The position numbers and the translations under genes were made by a program. Below are positions 33,045-41,578 of a stretch of DNA of 64,000 nt, piece after piece. Numbering within the stretch: position 1 is the stretch's first letter; each line of letters starts with the position of its first letter. A model generated the notes under the pieces. It was given only the letters and a program-made list of their open reading frames with translations. It ran no database searches and was not told the origin of the DNA. This DNA is from an uncultured Clostridia bacterium (GTDB taxonomy: Bacteria; Bacillota; Clostridia; Lachnospirales; Anaerotignaceae): NCBI GenBank assembly GCA_937901125.1, contig CALCGT010000058.1, positions 56,551 through 120,550 on the forward strand, read 5' to 3'.

Positions 33045-34427
33045 TTAGGAAATGGACATGCCGAATACCATACCAGCTACGATGATACAGATGATCGCGA
33101 TAGGTGCTACAAATTTAACCAGAACTTTCCAGATAGGAGCCAGTGCGAATTTGTACTTGCCGTTGGAAGTAGCTTCTTCCACAGCGTTGTCGGGACCCCA
33201 TACCCAGCCAACAAACAGTACAGAGAAGAATGCGCCCAGAGGCAACAGCAGTCTGTCTGTCAGGTATTCCAAGAAGTCACCGAAGATAGGGTATTCCAGA
33301 CCGTTCTTGGAGATCCAGATACCTTTGATGTTCATGTAAGCCTGAGACAGTGTGTAGAATACACCGATGATGAACAGGATAACAGATGTGCCAACTAGAG
33401 CTTTCTTTCTTTCGAAGCCTTTTTCTTCAACCAGGAATGCGATTGTACCTTCCAGAATGGATGTGGAAGATGTTACCGCTGCGAAGAACAGCAGGAAGTA
33501 GAACAGCAGACCAAACAGTGTACCACCGGGGATGGACTGGAATACGCCTGCCAGTGTTGCGAATGCGAAGCCGCCGCCCATACCGGGGTCGATGCCTGTA
33601 GCGAATACAGCGGGGATGATCATGAAGCCTGCGAACAGGGCTACGCAAGTATCCAGTACGCAGACGATACCTGTGTTGGAAACCAAGTTATCTTCGCTGG
33701 ACAGGTAAGAAGCATATGTAACCATTACGCCCATGCCAAGGGACAGAGAGAAGAATGCCTGACCCAGAGCAACCAGAATTGCGTTTGTACCGATTGTAGA
33801 GAAGTCTACATGCAGCATGTATTTCAGACCTTCGTCAGCGCCGGGCAGTGTGCAGGAACGGATCATCAGACCGATCAGCAGCACAAACAGCAGAGGCATC
33901 AGAACTTTAGACATTTTTTCAATACCAGCAGTACCGTGGCTGATGATGAAGCATGTCAGCAGCAGGAAGATCAGAGGGAAGATAATAGCACCCTGCAGAG
34001 GGAAGCCATTAACACCCAGCATACCCAGGAAGTAAGCCATGGGGTCAGCATATACAGTCTTTGCTTCAACGATGTAAGCATAGATGTACTTCATTGTCCA
34101 ACCACCAACCTGACAATAGTAGCACAGGATGATGAAACCGGTCAGGACACCCAGACCACCTGCGAAGGCCCATTTTTCGTTGATCTCACGGAAAGCGCCG
34201 ATGGCGTTTTTGTGTGTTTTACGACCAACTGTGAATTCGGCCATCATAACAGTTGTACCGATAATGGCAACCATCAGGATGTAAACAATCAGGAAAGCGC
34301 CGCCGCCGCAGTTGTAAGCTTTGCCGGGGAATTTCCAGATGTTACCCAGACCTACAGCAGAACCAGCTGCAGACAGGATAAAGCCTAGCTTGGAACCAAA
34401 TTGACCACGATTTTCAGTTGCTGTCAT
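33045..34427 (-). CDS. Sodium-dependent neurotransmitter-type symporter (NSS), copy 2
   Basis: A 460-residue paralogue of the downstream gene, differing at a few residues, for example MTATENRGQFGSK at the start and GISKNGLEYP in place of GISKEGVMYP. Nucleotide differences are confined to both ends; from 33310 to about 34022 the DNA appears identical to 31475-32187. This indicates a recent tandem duplication or gene conversion. GGAGGAATT precedes the ATG. Confidence 0.95.
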   Translation of the reverse strand: MTATENRGQFGSKLGFILSAAGSAVGLGNIWKFPGKAYNCGGGAFLIVYILMVAIIGTTVMMAEFTVGRKTHKNAIGAFREINEKWAFAGGLGVLTGFIILCYYCQVGGWTMKYIYAYIVEAKTVYADPMAYFLGMLGVNGFPLQGAIIFPLIFLLLTCFIISHGTAGIEKMSKVLMPLLFVLLIGLMIRSCTLPGADEGLKYMLHVDFSTIGTNAILVALGQAFFSLSLGMGVMVTYASYLSSEDNLVSNTGIVCVLDTCVALFAGFMIIPAVFATGIDPGMGGGFAFATLAGVFQSIPGGTLFGLLFYFLLFFAAVTSSTSILEGTIAFLVEEKGFERKKALVGTSVILFIIGVFYTLSQAYMNIKGIWISKNGLEYPIFGDFLEYLTDRLLLPLGAFFSVLFVGWVWGPDNAVEEATSNGKYKFALAPIWKVLVKFVAPIAIICIIVAGMVFGMSIS

Positions 34428-34928
34428 AAGAATTCCTCCTTACATAAAAAATAATGATAATAGCATGAATGGAAAAGCCATTCCTGTGGCGAAAAAATTT
34501 CGTGAAACGAAACTTTTTCCTGCTGCAATTCCCTCCCTCAAATTTCCTTTCTGCCAAAAAGCGTGTCAGAAAATAAAAATTGCAACAGTGATTAGGGTCA
34601 AGTCTATTCTATCCTATATATTAAATAATTTCAATAAAAAAATTCAAAAAAATACAATTTTTTTGTTCATTTGTTTGTATTTTAATAAATACAATGCCGA
34701 AAAAAGGCATTATATCGCAAAAAATGCGGTTATCTTGCAAAGCATTTTCATATAAAATGGAAAATTTTTACAATAAATTTATTGCATAAATGGAAAATAC
34801 AGGAAGAAATTTTCGGAAAATCAGTGAATTTTAAGGAAAGAAAATTACTTGTCTGAGGTTTGAAAATTTTATGCAAAAGAAAAAGTGCCAGGAAAGTTTC
34901 CTGACACGAAAAATATTGCAGTGTATAA
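34428..34928. other. AT-rich intergenic region
   Basis: 501 bases of very AT-rich sequence with A and T runs (34620-34760). It should hold the promoter of NSS copy 2. The terminator of the next minus-strand gene lies at its right end. No gene is supported; a 96-codon open frame has no ribosome binding site and low-complexity composition. Confidence 0.6.
34872..34907 (-). terminator. Terminator of the LTA-synthase-like gene
   Basis: GTGTCAGGAAA and TTTCCTGGCAC pair with one mismatch; read on the minus strand the tail is TTTTTCTTTT. Confidence 0.85.
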
Positions 34929-36839
34929 TTAGGGCAGTTTTTCGTCAAAAAGCTTGTAACACTGCCAGTTTTTTAGGACTTGTACCAGTTCTGCTTGTTC
35001 TTCAGAAATGGTATCTGTGTAATTGCCTTCCGTGTCAACATAAATGTTTTTGGCACATACGGGCAGCTCTTTCATCAGTCTGTTGTTACAGCTGAGAAGA
35101 GGAGATTCAAAATCGGGGACGAACAGTTCCAGTACGGCAGACCCCAGGAACTGAGAGCTGATGAGTCCATTTTCGGGAAAGCCGATTTCTTCTGCAGTCT
35201 GCATATTTTCCAGAGCCTTTGCGCTGTCGTTCTGCCAGATGAAGTAGGGTGTTTCATAAACAGCCAGCTGTTCTTCCAATGTACCGTTGGCATTGATAGG
35301 GTAATCCAGCAGGTCAAAAAATTCCATACCGTTGGAGAAGCCGGGCAGGTGGTCGCCAAAGTAGACCAGCACGATGGGTTCATCGGAATTTTCCGCATAC
35401 TCCTTCAGGCGACCGATCTGTTCATCTGCATCGATGATGCCTTGGAAATATTGGGTCAGGAGGTCTGTCTGGGTTTCATTCAGAGGAACATCCGTGGAGA
35501 AATTGGCAGGCAGTGTGCCGTATTTCTTTTCATAGGGACCATGGTTCTGGATGGTCACAGTAAAGGAGAAAAGAGGGGTATCCTTTTCCTTGATGTGAGA
35601 ATCCAGAGTTTCAATGATTTTATCCATGGTGGCTTCTTCATTGATATAGCCGCCATAGCCCTGGGTTGCCAGATCGAAGGAATCTTCCAGGAAATAGCAG
35701 GTTTCGAAGCCTAGATCGGGGTATACGTTCTGGCGGTTATAGAACCAGGCATAGCCGGGGTGGATGGACAGGGTCTCATAGCCCAGCATACTCAGCTGAC
35801 GGGGAATGCCGTCGAAATCGCTGTGAATGAAATTATAGGAGGGCAGGGAACTGTCCAGATAACGGGTGGCACAGCCTGTCAGTACGTCGTATTCTGTATT
35901 GGAGGTGCCGCCGCCGAAATTGGGCACTACGATATGCCCACTGATGGTATCTTCCTCTGCGCAGATGGCTTTGAAATTTTCCAGAGGGTCCTGATAGTTG
36001 GTGAAATCCAGATGCTCGTTTTCGCTGAGGTCGGAGAAAGCCTCTCCCATAATCATTACAATATGGGGATACTGTGTGCCTTCGCCGGGGGCAGGATCAG
36101 GAGCTGCCCAGTCGGTAGCCTCCAGTTCTGCAAAGTAGGTGGCATCATAGCCTTCGGGGGCTTTTATCTGGGTGATGTTGAACTGATGCAGGAAGGAATA
36201 GATCATCCCCCGGGTGTTGTATTGGTTAACCTGAAAATAGGGGTTATCTACAGTAGGATAGCCGTCGTAAAGGACTTTATCAGCGTACCAGAACTGATTT
36301 GAACCAAAGGCGCAGGCGATGACCAGAATGATGCCTGTGATGCGGGGGGCAGTAGTTAGCGTTGCCCTTTTGGATTTTCTGAAGCTCAGCACCAGCAGTG
36401 CTGCGAAAAGGACAAGCAATACACCAATGAGAACCAGCTGATAGGCTGGAAAGGTTTTCAGGATGGCGATGACCTCTTTCACCAGTGTCAGGTCGGTGGG
36501 AAGCAGGGGTTCCTGCCGCATGGAGACTTTCATGCGGTCTGCGATAGCAAAAAAGATCAGAACCACCCCGGTGCAGCTGACAGAGAAAAACAGCCGCTTT
36601 GTCAGAAAGAAGAGCAGCAGCAATACCAACAGCACCGGCAGGATATTCAGCAGCAGCATGGAAGGGGCGTGTAAGATTTTCCAGCCTACGTGCAGAATTT
36701 TTGTTGTAGTGATGAGATAGACCAGACCGGTGATGAAAATGGCACTGAACAGAAGAATCGCAGCAATGCCCTGAGGTGTGGCTGAGAATTTCTTTATTTT
36801 ATGGAAAACAGAAGCTTTTTCGGAAGCCTGTTCCTTCAT
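34929..36839 (-). CDS. LTA synthase family protein (membrane sulfatase-fold phosphoglycerol transferase)
   Basis: A 636-residue protein with five N-terminal membrane helices (residues about 20-190) and an extracellular sulfatase-fold domain. Catalytic features: MIMGEAFSDL (metal-binding Glu), FGGGTSNTEYDVLTG with the nucleophile threonine, and FGDHLPGF near the C-terminus. LtaS-type enzymes polymerise or transfer glycerol phosphate from phosphatidylglycerol. GGAGGAATT precedes the ATG at 36839. Confidence 0.93.
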   Translation of the reverse strand: MKEQASEKASVFHKIKKFSATPQGIAAILLFSAIFITGLVYLITTTKILHVGWKILHAPSMLLLNILPVLLVLLLLFFLTKRLFFSVSCTGVVLIFFAIADRMKVSMRQEPLLPTDLTLVKEVIAILKTFPAYQLVLIGVLLVLFAALLVLSFRKSKRATLTTAPRITGIILVIACAFGSNQFWYADKVLYDGYPTVDNPYFQVNQYNTRGMIYSFLHQFNITQIKAPEGYDATYFAELEATDWAAPDPAPGEGTQYPHIVMIMGEAFSDLSENEHLDFTNYQDPLENFKAICAEEDTISGHIVVPNFGGGTSNTEYDVLTGCATRYLDSSLPSYNFIHSDFDGIPRQLSMLGYETLSIHPGYAWFYNRQNVYPDLGFETCYFLEDSFDLATQGYGGYINEEATMDKIIETLDSHIKEKDTPLFSFTVTIQNHGPYEKKYGTLPANFSTDVPLNETQTDLLTQYFQGIIDADEQIGRLKEYAENSDEPIVLVYFGDHLPGFSNGMEFFDLLDYPINANGTLEEQLAVYETPYFIWQNDSAKALENMQTAEEIGFPENGLISSQFLGSAVLELFVPDFESPLLSCNNRLMKELPVCAKNIYVDTEGNYTDTISEEQAELVQVLKNWQCYKLFDEKLP

Positions 36840-37080
36840 ATAAATTCCTCCTCGCAAATCGAATTTTGGATGATCTTTTCCTTATAAATAGGGATTATAC
36901 GAGAATTTGTCGGAAAAGTAAAGAAAGACGGAGAGGGGGAAGGATGGAAAATTAAGAATTTTGTCCCTTTTCATGTGAGTGAAATCGTGTATAATAAAAT
37001 AGGATAGGCTCAAATTGAATAAGAAATCTATGCAAAAGGGCAAAAACTGTGAAAAAATGGAGGGAGGCTCCATTCCATTA

Positions 37081-37109
37081 TTGTCAGGAATTGTCAGATT
37101 TGCTATAAT
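37081..37109 (+). promoter_or_regulatory. Promoter of the LCP gene pair
   Basis: TTGTCA at 37081-37086 and TATAAT at 37104-37109 are separated by 17 bases, 66 bases before the LCP start. A further TATAAT at 36990 lacks a good -35. The remaining bases between 36840 and 37080 show nothing recognisable. Confidence 0.75.
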
Positions 37110-37175
37110 TATAGGGTTGCAAAGAAATAAATATAATATTGTGAGTAAACTCTGAAATAGAGGAGAATAGAGATC

Positions 37176-38372
37176 ATGGGTGAAAAAAGAGAATACAGAA
37201 GACGCCGCAGACTCCCCGATGATATGGAGCTGCGCCAGCGTCAGGTGCGCCGTGGGCAGACCCGCGTCCCTTACCCCGAAGAACAGCAAAGAGGGGGTTA
37301 TGACGAACAGACCTATATCGACCCCAGAAGAGTGGCCCAGGGCAGAAGGATGTCCCGGCGCAGAGCAGAACAGAAAAAGAGACGCCGCAGGGGCATCCTG
37401 CTGGTGATCGCGCTGATTTTGATCCTGATCGGTACATACGCTGCCGCAAAGGTCTGGGTAGCCATGGATCAATGGCAGGGCAAGGCGGAAAAATCTGACT
37501 TTGTCGTTTCCACGGCAGATCAGTCCAAGATCAAAGAAGTCATCAATGTGGCGATTTTGGGGACAGACGAGGACGGCTTCCGTGCCGATGTCAATATGGT
37601 AGCCAGCTTCAATACCAATACGAAGGAGCTGCATTTCATTTCCGTTCCCAGAGATACCAGAGTCACCATGACCGATGAAATGATCGAATATTTGGAGGAC
37701 AATAATGCTTACGTGCCTAATCGTAATGGGATTTATGGTCAGTGTAAGCTGACAGAGGTACATGCCTATGCGGGCAATGACAACCGTTGTACCTTCTCGG
37801 TAGCCATGCTGGAAGATCTGCTGGACATCAAAATTGACTATTATGTAAAGGTTGACCTTTCTGCCTTCCGTCAGATTGTTGATGCTGTGGGCGGCGTAGA
37901 TTTTGAAGTAGAACAGAGATTGTATTATGTAGATCCTTATCAGGATTTGTATATCGACCTGTATCCCGGTATGCAGCATTTGGATGGGGAAAAGGCGGAA
38001 CAGCTGGTGCGTTTCCGTGAAGGCTATGCTCAGAAGGACCTGAAGCGTATCGAAGTGCAGCAGAAATTTATCCAGGCACTGATCGAAAAGGTTTGCAGCT
38101 CGGATACCCTGATGAGAAATCTGGACGATCTGGTGAAAGTTGCACTGGATTGCACAGAAAGTAATATTTCTGTATCAGAAGCGTTGAAATATGTAAAATA
38201 TGTGAAAGACCTTGACCCTGAGAAGATCACAAGCGATACCGTTCCCGGGGAGGGCGGCTCCTATTTCGATATCGATGAAGAAGGCACGAAAGAGCTGATC
38301 GACTGGAGAATCAACGGAATCGAACCGAAAGAAGACGTACAGACTATGGATAAAGAACTGATGAATGGGTGA
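37176..38372 (+). CDS. LytR-CpsA-Psr (LCP) family protein
   Basis: A 398-residue LCP protein. A basic, Arg-rich cytoplasmic N-terminus (residues 1-68) precedes one membrane helix (ILLVIALILILIGTYAA), then an extracellular LCP domain: NVAILGTDED, FISVPRDTRVTM, KLTEVHAYAG, DAVGGVDFEVEQ and LVRFREGYAQKDLKRIEVQQ. LCP enzymes attach undecaprenyl-linked polymers such as teichoic acids to peptidoglycan. It is followed 9 bases later by a second LCP gene. Confidence 0.95.
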   Translation: MGEKREYRRRRRLPDDMELRQRQVRRGQTRVPYPEEQQRGGYDEQTYIDPRRVAQGRRMSRRRAEQKKRRRRGILLVIALILILIGTYAAAKVWVAMDQWQGKAEKSDFVVSTADQSKIKEVINVAILGTDEDGFRADVNMVASFNTNTKELHFISVPRDTRVTMTDEMIEYLEDNNAYVPNRNGIYGQCKLTEVHAYAGNDNRCTFSVAMLEDLLDIKIDYYVKVDLSAFRQIVDAVGGVDFEVEQRLYYVDPYQDLYIDLYPGMQHLDGEKAEQLVRFREGYAQKDLKRIEVQQKFIQALIEKVCSSDTLMRNLDDLVKVALDCTESNISVSEALKYVKYVKDLDPEKITSDTVPGEGGSYFDIDEEGTKELIDWRINGIEPKEDVQTMDKELMNG

Positions 38373-38381
38373 GAAGAATAA

Positions 38382-39677
38382 ATGAGTGGAAAAAGAAAAG
38401 CACCGAAGAGAAGAAGACCTTTTAATCCGATCAAGACCTTTTTTAAAATCGTATGCTCCATTGTGCTGGTGTTCGTGATTTTGGCGGGCGGTGCGTGCTT
38501 TGCCTATCATAAGGTGACAGGTAATATGCCCTTTTCCAATTTGGGCATCACCACAAACGCAACAGATATGAATATTTTGGATGCGCTACTGGGCAGGAAT
38601 ATCAAGATGAACGTGGCTGTTTTCGGCGTGGATAAGGACGGAACCAGAACAGACGTGGCTTTTGTGGTGCATTATGACAGCGCCCAGGAAAGCCTGAGCT
38701 TGATCTCTATTCCCAGAGATACCCGTGTTTCCGTCTGCGATGAGGTGGAAAACCTGCTGGGCGGCAGATATGGCGTGATGAAATTCAACGCAGTCCATGC
38801 CATCGGCGGGAAGGAGCATGGCCCTGAGGCGGCAGTGTTGCAGCTGGAGGATTTGCTGGGCATCAGCATCGACCATTATGTAAAAGTTGATTTTGATGCA
38901 CTGGTGGAAATCGTCGATGCCGTAGGCGGTGTAGAGGTTGATGTTCCACAGGATATGAAATGGGATATGAGCGATACAGGCGATATCAAAATTGACCTGA
39001 AAAAAGGGCTGCAAACACTGGATGGCAATAAGGCATTGCAGTTGGTGCGTTTCCGCAAAGGCTATGCAAACGGGGACGTTGGGCGTATCCAAGTGCAGCA
39101 GCTGTTCCTGAAGGCTCTGGCACAGAAGGTGCTGAGTACGGAAAGCATTGTAAAGAATCTAGGCGATTATATCAAGGTCATGTATAAGCATGTGGAAACA
39201 GATGTGAGCCTGACTGACGCATTGAAATATGCCAACTATATCACAAAGATCGATATGAGCAAAATGACCATGGAAACGCTGCCTGGTGTGGGTCAGTATG
39301 TAGGCGGTGTGTCCTATTTCATTCATGATCCTGATGCCACACAGGAAATGGTAGATCGTATTTTCTACAGCGTGGCTCCTGAGGTGAACGAAGATGGCTC
39401 CATCGACAGCAAGAGCCTCCTGATCGAGGTTTCCAATGGCGGCAATGTGGCAGGTCTGGCTGGCAGATTTACAGAACTGCTGAGCGGTGAAGGCTTCCGC
39501 CTGACAGATCCGACTAATTATAACGGTGAACAGTTGAGTTATACACGGATCCAGGTCAAGACCAAAGGTGCAGGAGAGGATCTGGTGAAATACTTCAATA
39601 AAGCAAAGGTGGAACTGGCACCCGATGAAGTGGGCAGCGTAGATATCCGCATCATCCTTGGGACGAACGAATCCTGA
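38382..39677 (+). CDS. LCP family protein with C-terminal LytR_C-like domain
   Basis: A 431-residue second LCP protein. After a membrane helix (IVCSIVLVFVILAGGACFA) the LCP domain shows MNVAVFGVDKDGTRTD, LISIPRDTRVSV, KFNAVHAIGG, DAVGGVEVDVPQ and LVRFRKGYANGDVGRIQVQQ. The C-terminal 85 residues (LLIEVSNGGNVAGLAGRF, ...IRIILG) form a LytR_C-like domain that the first LCP protein lacks. The pair probably serves different acceptor or polymer steps. Confidence 0.93.
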   Translation: MSGKRKAPKRRRPFNPIKTFFKIVCSIVLVFVILAGGACFAYHKVTGNMPFSNLGITTNATDMNILDALLGRNIKMNVAVFGVDKDGTRTDVAFVVHYDSAQESLSLISIPRDTRVSVCDEVENLLGGRYGVMKFNAVHAIGGKEHGPEAAVLQLEDLLGISIDHYVKVDFDALVEIVDAVGGVEVDVPQDMKWDMSDTGDIKIDLKKGLQTLDGNKALQLVRFRKGYANGDVGRIQVQQLFLKALAQKVLSTESIVKNLGDYIKVMYKHVETDVSLTDALKYANYITKIDMSKMTMETLPGVGQYVGGVSYFIHDPDATQEMVDRIFYSVAPEVNEDGSIDSKSLLIEVSNGGNVAGLAGRFTELLSGEGFRLTDPTNYNGEQLSYTRIQVKTKGAGEDLVKYFNKAKVELAPDEVGSVDIRIILGTNES

Positions 39678-39739
39678 TCGTTTCATCCGAAAAGCGATGG
39701 CGCAGATGGATTGACTTGGGAATGATAGGAGAAATAGAA

Positions 39740-39931
39740 ATGGATGTAAAAGAACTTTTTATCCGTGCGGTAAAATCCGGCTGCCTTTGCAGTATTTTTT
39801 ACCACGGATTCATGCTCATCACAGGCGCAGCCATTACGTTGAAGCAGGTAGTGGTCTTTACAGTGGTGTTCATCCTGCTGTATTTCCTGTGGCTGGTGCT
39901 GGTAAGTGCCGGTAAGGGCGGAAAAAGATAA
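39740..39931 (+). CDS. Small membrane protein
   Basis: A 63-residue protein with two likely helices (SGCLCSIFYHGFMLITGA and VVVFTVVFILLYFLWLVLV) and a basic tail GKGGKR. TAGGAG lies 10-15 bases upstream of the ATG at 39740. It follows the second LCP gene and is the last gene before the terminator. No family is recognised; a role beside the LCP enzymes is only suggested by position. Confidence 0.6.
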   Translation: MDVKELFIRAVKSGCLCSIFYHGFMLITGAAITLKQVVVFTVVFILLYFLWLVLVSAGKGGKR

Positions 39932-39944
39932 GACAGAAACAGAA

Positions 39945-39980
39945 AAGCCTTGGGCAGAGAGTCTGCCCAAGGCTTTTGTT
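39945..39980. terminator. Terminator after the LCP operon
   Basis: AAGCCTTGGGCAGA and TCTGCCCAAGGCTT form a 14-bp stem with loop GAG, followed by TTG. Confidence 0.9.
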
Positions 39981-40012
39981 ATCGTTTTCGGGACTGTTTA
40001 TTTCAGCCTTTT

Positions 40013-40357
40013 TTATTTTAAACCTAAGCTGATGAGCAGGCTTTGATCTACCCGCTTCATCATGGCATCATCCAGATGGCAGAGCTTTTCTTTCAGCCGT
40101 TGTTTGTCGATGGTTCGAATTTGCTCCAGCAGGACAACAGAATCCTTTGGCAGGGCATAAACAGCGGAGGAAAGGGCGATATGGGTCGGCAGCTTTGCTT
40201 TATTCATCTGGGATGTGATGGCAGCGCAGATGACGGTGGGACTATGTTTGTTGCCCACATCATTCTGTACGATGAGGACAGGGCGGATACCGCCCTGTTC
40301 GCTGCCCACTACGGGACTCAGGTCTGCAAAATAGATATCTCCTCTTCTGACGATCAT
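40013..40357 (-). CDS. mazF: MazF/PemK-family endoribonuclease toxin
   Basis: A 114-residue MazF (NdoA/EndoA-like) ribonuclease: VRRGDIYFADLSPVVGSEQG, GGIRPVLIVQND, and PTVICAAITSQ with the catalytic Arg/Thr region. It is almost the same length as B. subtilis EndoA (116). The partner antitoxin MazE would be expected immediately upstream, but only 105 bases without a suitable ORF separate it from the upstream lipoprotein gene. The antitoxin is either elsewhere or lost. Confidence 0.93.
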   Translation of the reverse strand: MIVRRGDIYFADLSPVVGSEQGGIRPVLIVQNDVGNKHSPTVICAAITSQMNKAKLPTHIALSSAVYALPKDSVVLLEQIRTIDKQRLKEKLCHLDDAMMKRVDQSLLISLGLK

Positions 40358-40462
40358 GTTCTCACACTCCGCTGTTTTGGATTGGTCAGCGGCGGAAGAA
40401 ATATGTATAATATGAAAAACTTCCCTGCTGACTGTTCTCAGTATGGACAGAAACAGGGGGAT

Positions 40463-41089
40463 TTATTCTTCAATGGTGAAAAGGGATGCATCAAACTGGG
40501 GATTGAATGTAAATTCATGATAATCCATTCGGTAGCGTTCCTTGCCGTTGGCATCATAGATGACGAAGCGGACAGGCAGGAGGGTCTCCCGGTCTACCCA
40601 GAGCTTTTCTGTGGAAATGGCAGGGTCATTGCCTGGAATGACAGCTTCCAAAACGACGCATTTGGATTCATCCAAAGCGGCGGTTTCCACGCTGACCCCT
40701 TCAGACTGCATGTAATTCTGGACGAACTGCCCCAAAAACAGTTCGTTTCTTTGCTGGGATTCCGGCACGTTTTTGATGATGCTGCTGTCCAGCTTGGGGT
40801 TATACTGACAGATGCGTTCCCCGTCGAAAACGGTGTAGTTTCCTGCCACGTTTTCGGGAGCAGTCAGTTCCAGACGGTATTCCCCGGTGGATTTGTAATA
40901 TTGCTTGGTTTCGTAGACTTTTTCGCCCTTTTCTGAGGTACGGGTCAGGGTAGCTGTGCAGGCATAGCCCTTCATTTCTGCCAGCTGCTTCTGGATGGAT
41001 TCCAGTTCTGTCAGGGAACTTTCCCTGCTGCAGGCAGCAACCACGAAAATCAGACCCATGGATAATAAAAATGAGAGGATTCGTTTCAT
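40463..41089 (-). CDS. LolA/GerS-like lipoprotein
   Basis: A 208-residue lipoprotein with lipobox VVAAC at residues 16-20, then a helix with ELESIQKQLAEMKGY, and a beta-rich domain: EYRLELTAPENVAGNYTVFDG, LWVDRETLLPVRFVIYD, EFTFNPQFDASLF. The layout is the LolA-like fold of GerS-type germination lipoproteins in Clostridia, which are often found near alr and mazF. A spore or germination role is a guess. Confidence 0.72.
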   Translation of the reverse strand: MKRILSFLLSMGLIFVVAACSRESSLTELESIQKQLAEMKGYACTATLTRTSEKGEKVYETKQYYKSTGEYRLELTAPENVAGNYTVFDGERICQYNPKLDSSIIKNVPESQQRNELFLGQFVQNYMQSEGVSVETAALDESKCVVLEAVIPGNDPAISTEKLWVDRETLLPVRFVIYDANGKERYRMDYHEFTFNPQFDASLFTIEE

Positions 41090-41269
41090 ATAAAATCCCT
41101 CCTGAAAATATGATTTATTTCAATCTATGAAATCGGACGAAAAAGTAGTATGGAGATTTCAGCGGAAATGGCAAAAAGAAGGCGCGGGGAAAGGGGAAAA
41201 GAACTGTGGACAGCCTTACAAAGCAGAGACGGGGACAGTGGGGAAGGAGACGGTATCCGGAGGTTTTAC

Positions 41270-41298
41270 TTGATTATTTTGGATGGTTAGGGTATAAT
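41270..41298 (+). promoter_or_regulatory. Promoter of the scfA-scfB unit
   Basis: TTGATT at 41270-41275 and TATAAT at 41293-41298 are spaced by 17 bases, 57 bases before scfA. Confidence 0.75.
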
Positions 41299-41354
41299 GG
41301 GAAGGAACTTATGATTCAATAAAAAATCCATGAACTTTAGGGGAGGTAAACGAT

Positions 41355-41495
41355 ATGAGCAGAATCAAAACAATCGCAACTCGCGACCTGAACAAGAGCG
41401 TACAGAACGGTGGCTGCGGCGAATGCCAGACATCTTGCCAGTCCGCTTGCAAAACATCTTGCGGTGTAGCAAACCAGCCTTGCGAAAAACAGTAA
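41355..41495 (+). CDS. scfA: SCIFF peptide precursor (six-cysteine peptide)
   Basis: A 46-residue ribosomal peptide beginning MSRIKTIATRDLNKSVQNGG with six cysteines in the C-terminal half (residues 21, 24, 28, 32, 36, 43), the hallmark of SCIFF ('six cysteines in forty-five'). The maturase encoded downstream forms a thioether crosslink in it. GGGAGGT precedes the ATG. SCIFF is nearly universal in Clostridia; the final function is not established. Confidence 0.97.
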   Translation: MSRIKTIATRDLNKSVQNGGCGECQTSCQSACKTSCGVANQPCEKQ

Positions 41496-41521
41496 TCGCG
41501 AACTGAATCAGAAAAACCTAG

Positions 41522-41553
41522 AAAGGGGCTGTTTCAAACAGCCCTTTTTTCAA
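41522..41553 (+). terminator. Terminator between scfA and scfB
   Basis: AAAGGGGCTGTTT and AAACAGCCCTTTT form a long stem followed by T. Its position suggests that most transcripts stop after scfA, giving far more peptide than maturase. Confidence 0.85.
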
Positions 41554-41578
41554 TGTAAATAGAGTATGAGGTAGAAAA

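Noticed and set aside
31210..34427. Insertion-sequence-mediated duplication of the NSS genes
   Set aside because: No transposase or terminal inverted repeats were seen around either copy.
34465..34755. Gene in the AT-rich interval upstream of NSS copy 2
   Set aside because: The open frame has low-complexity composition and no ribosome binding site.
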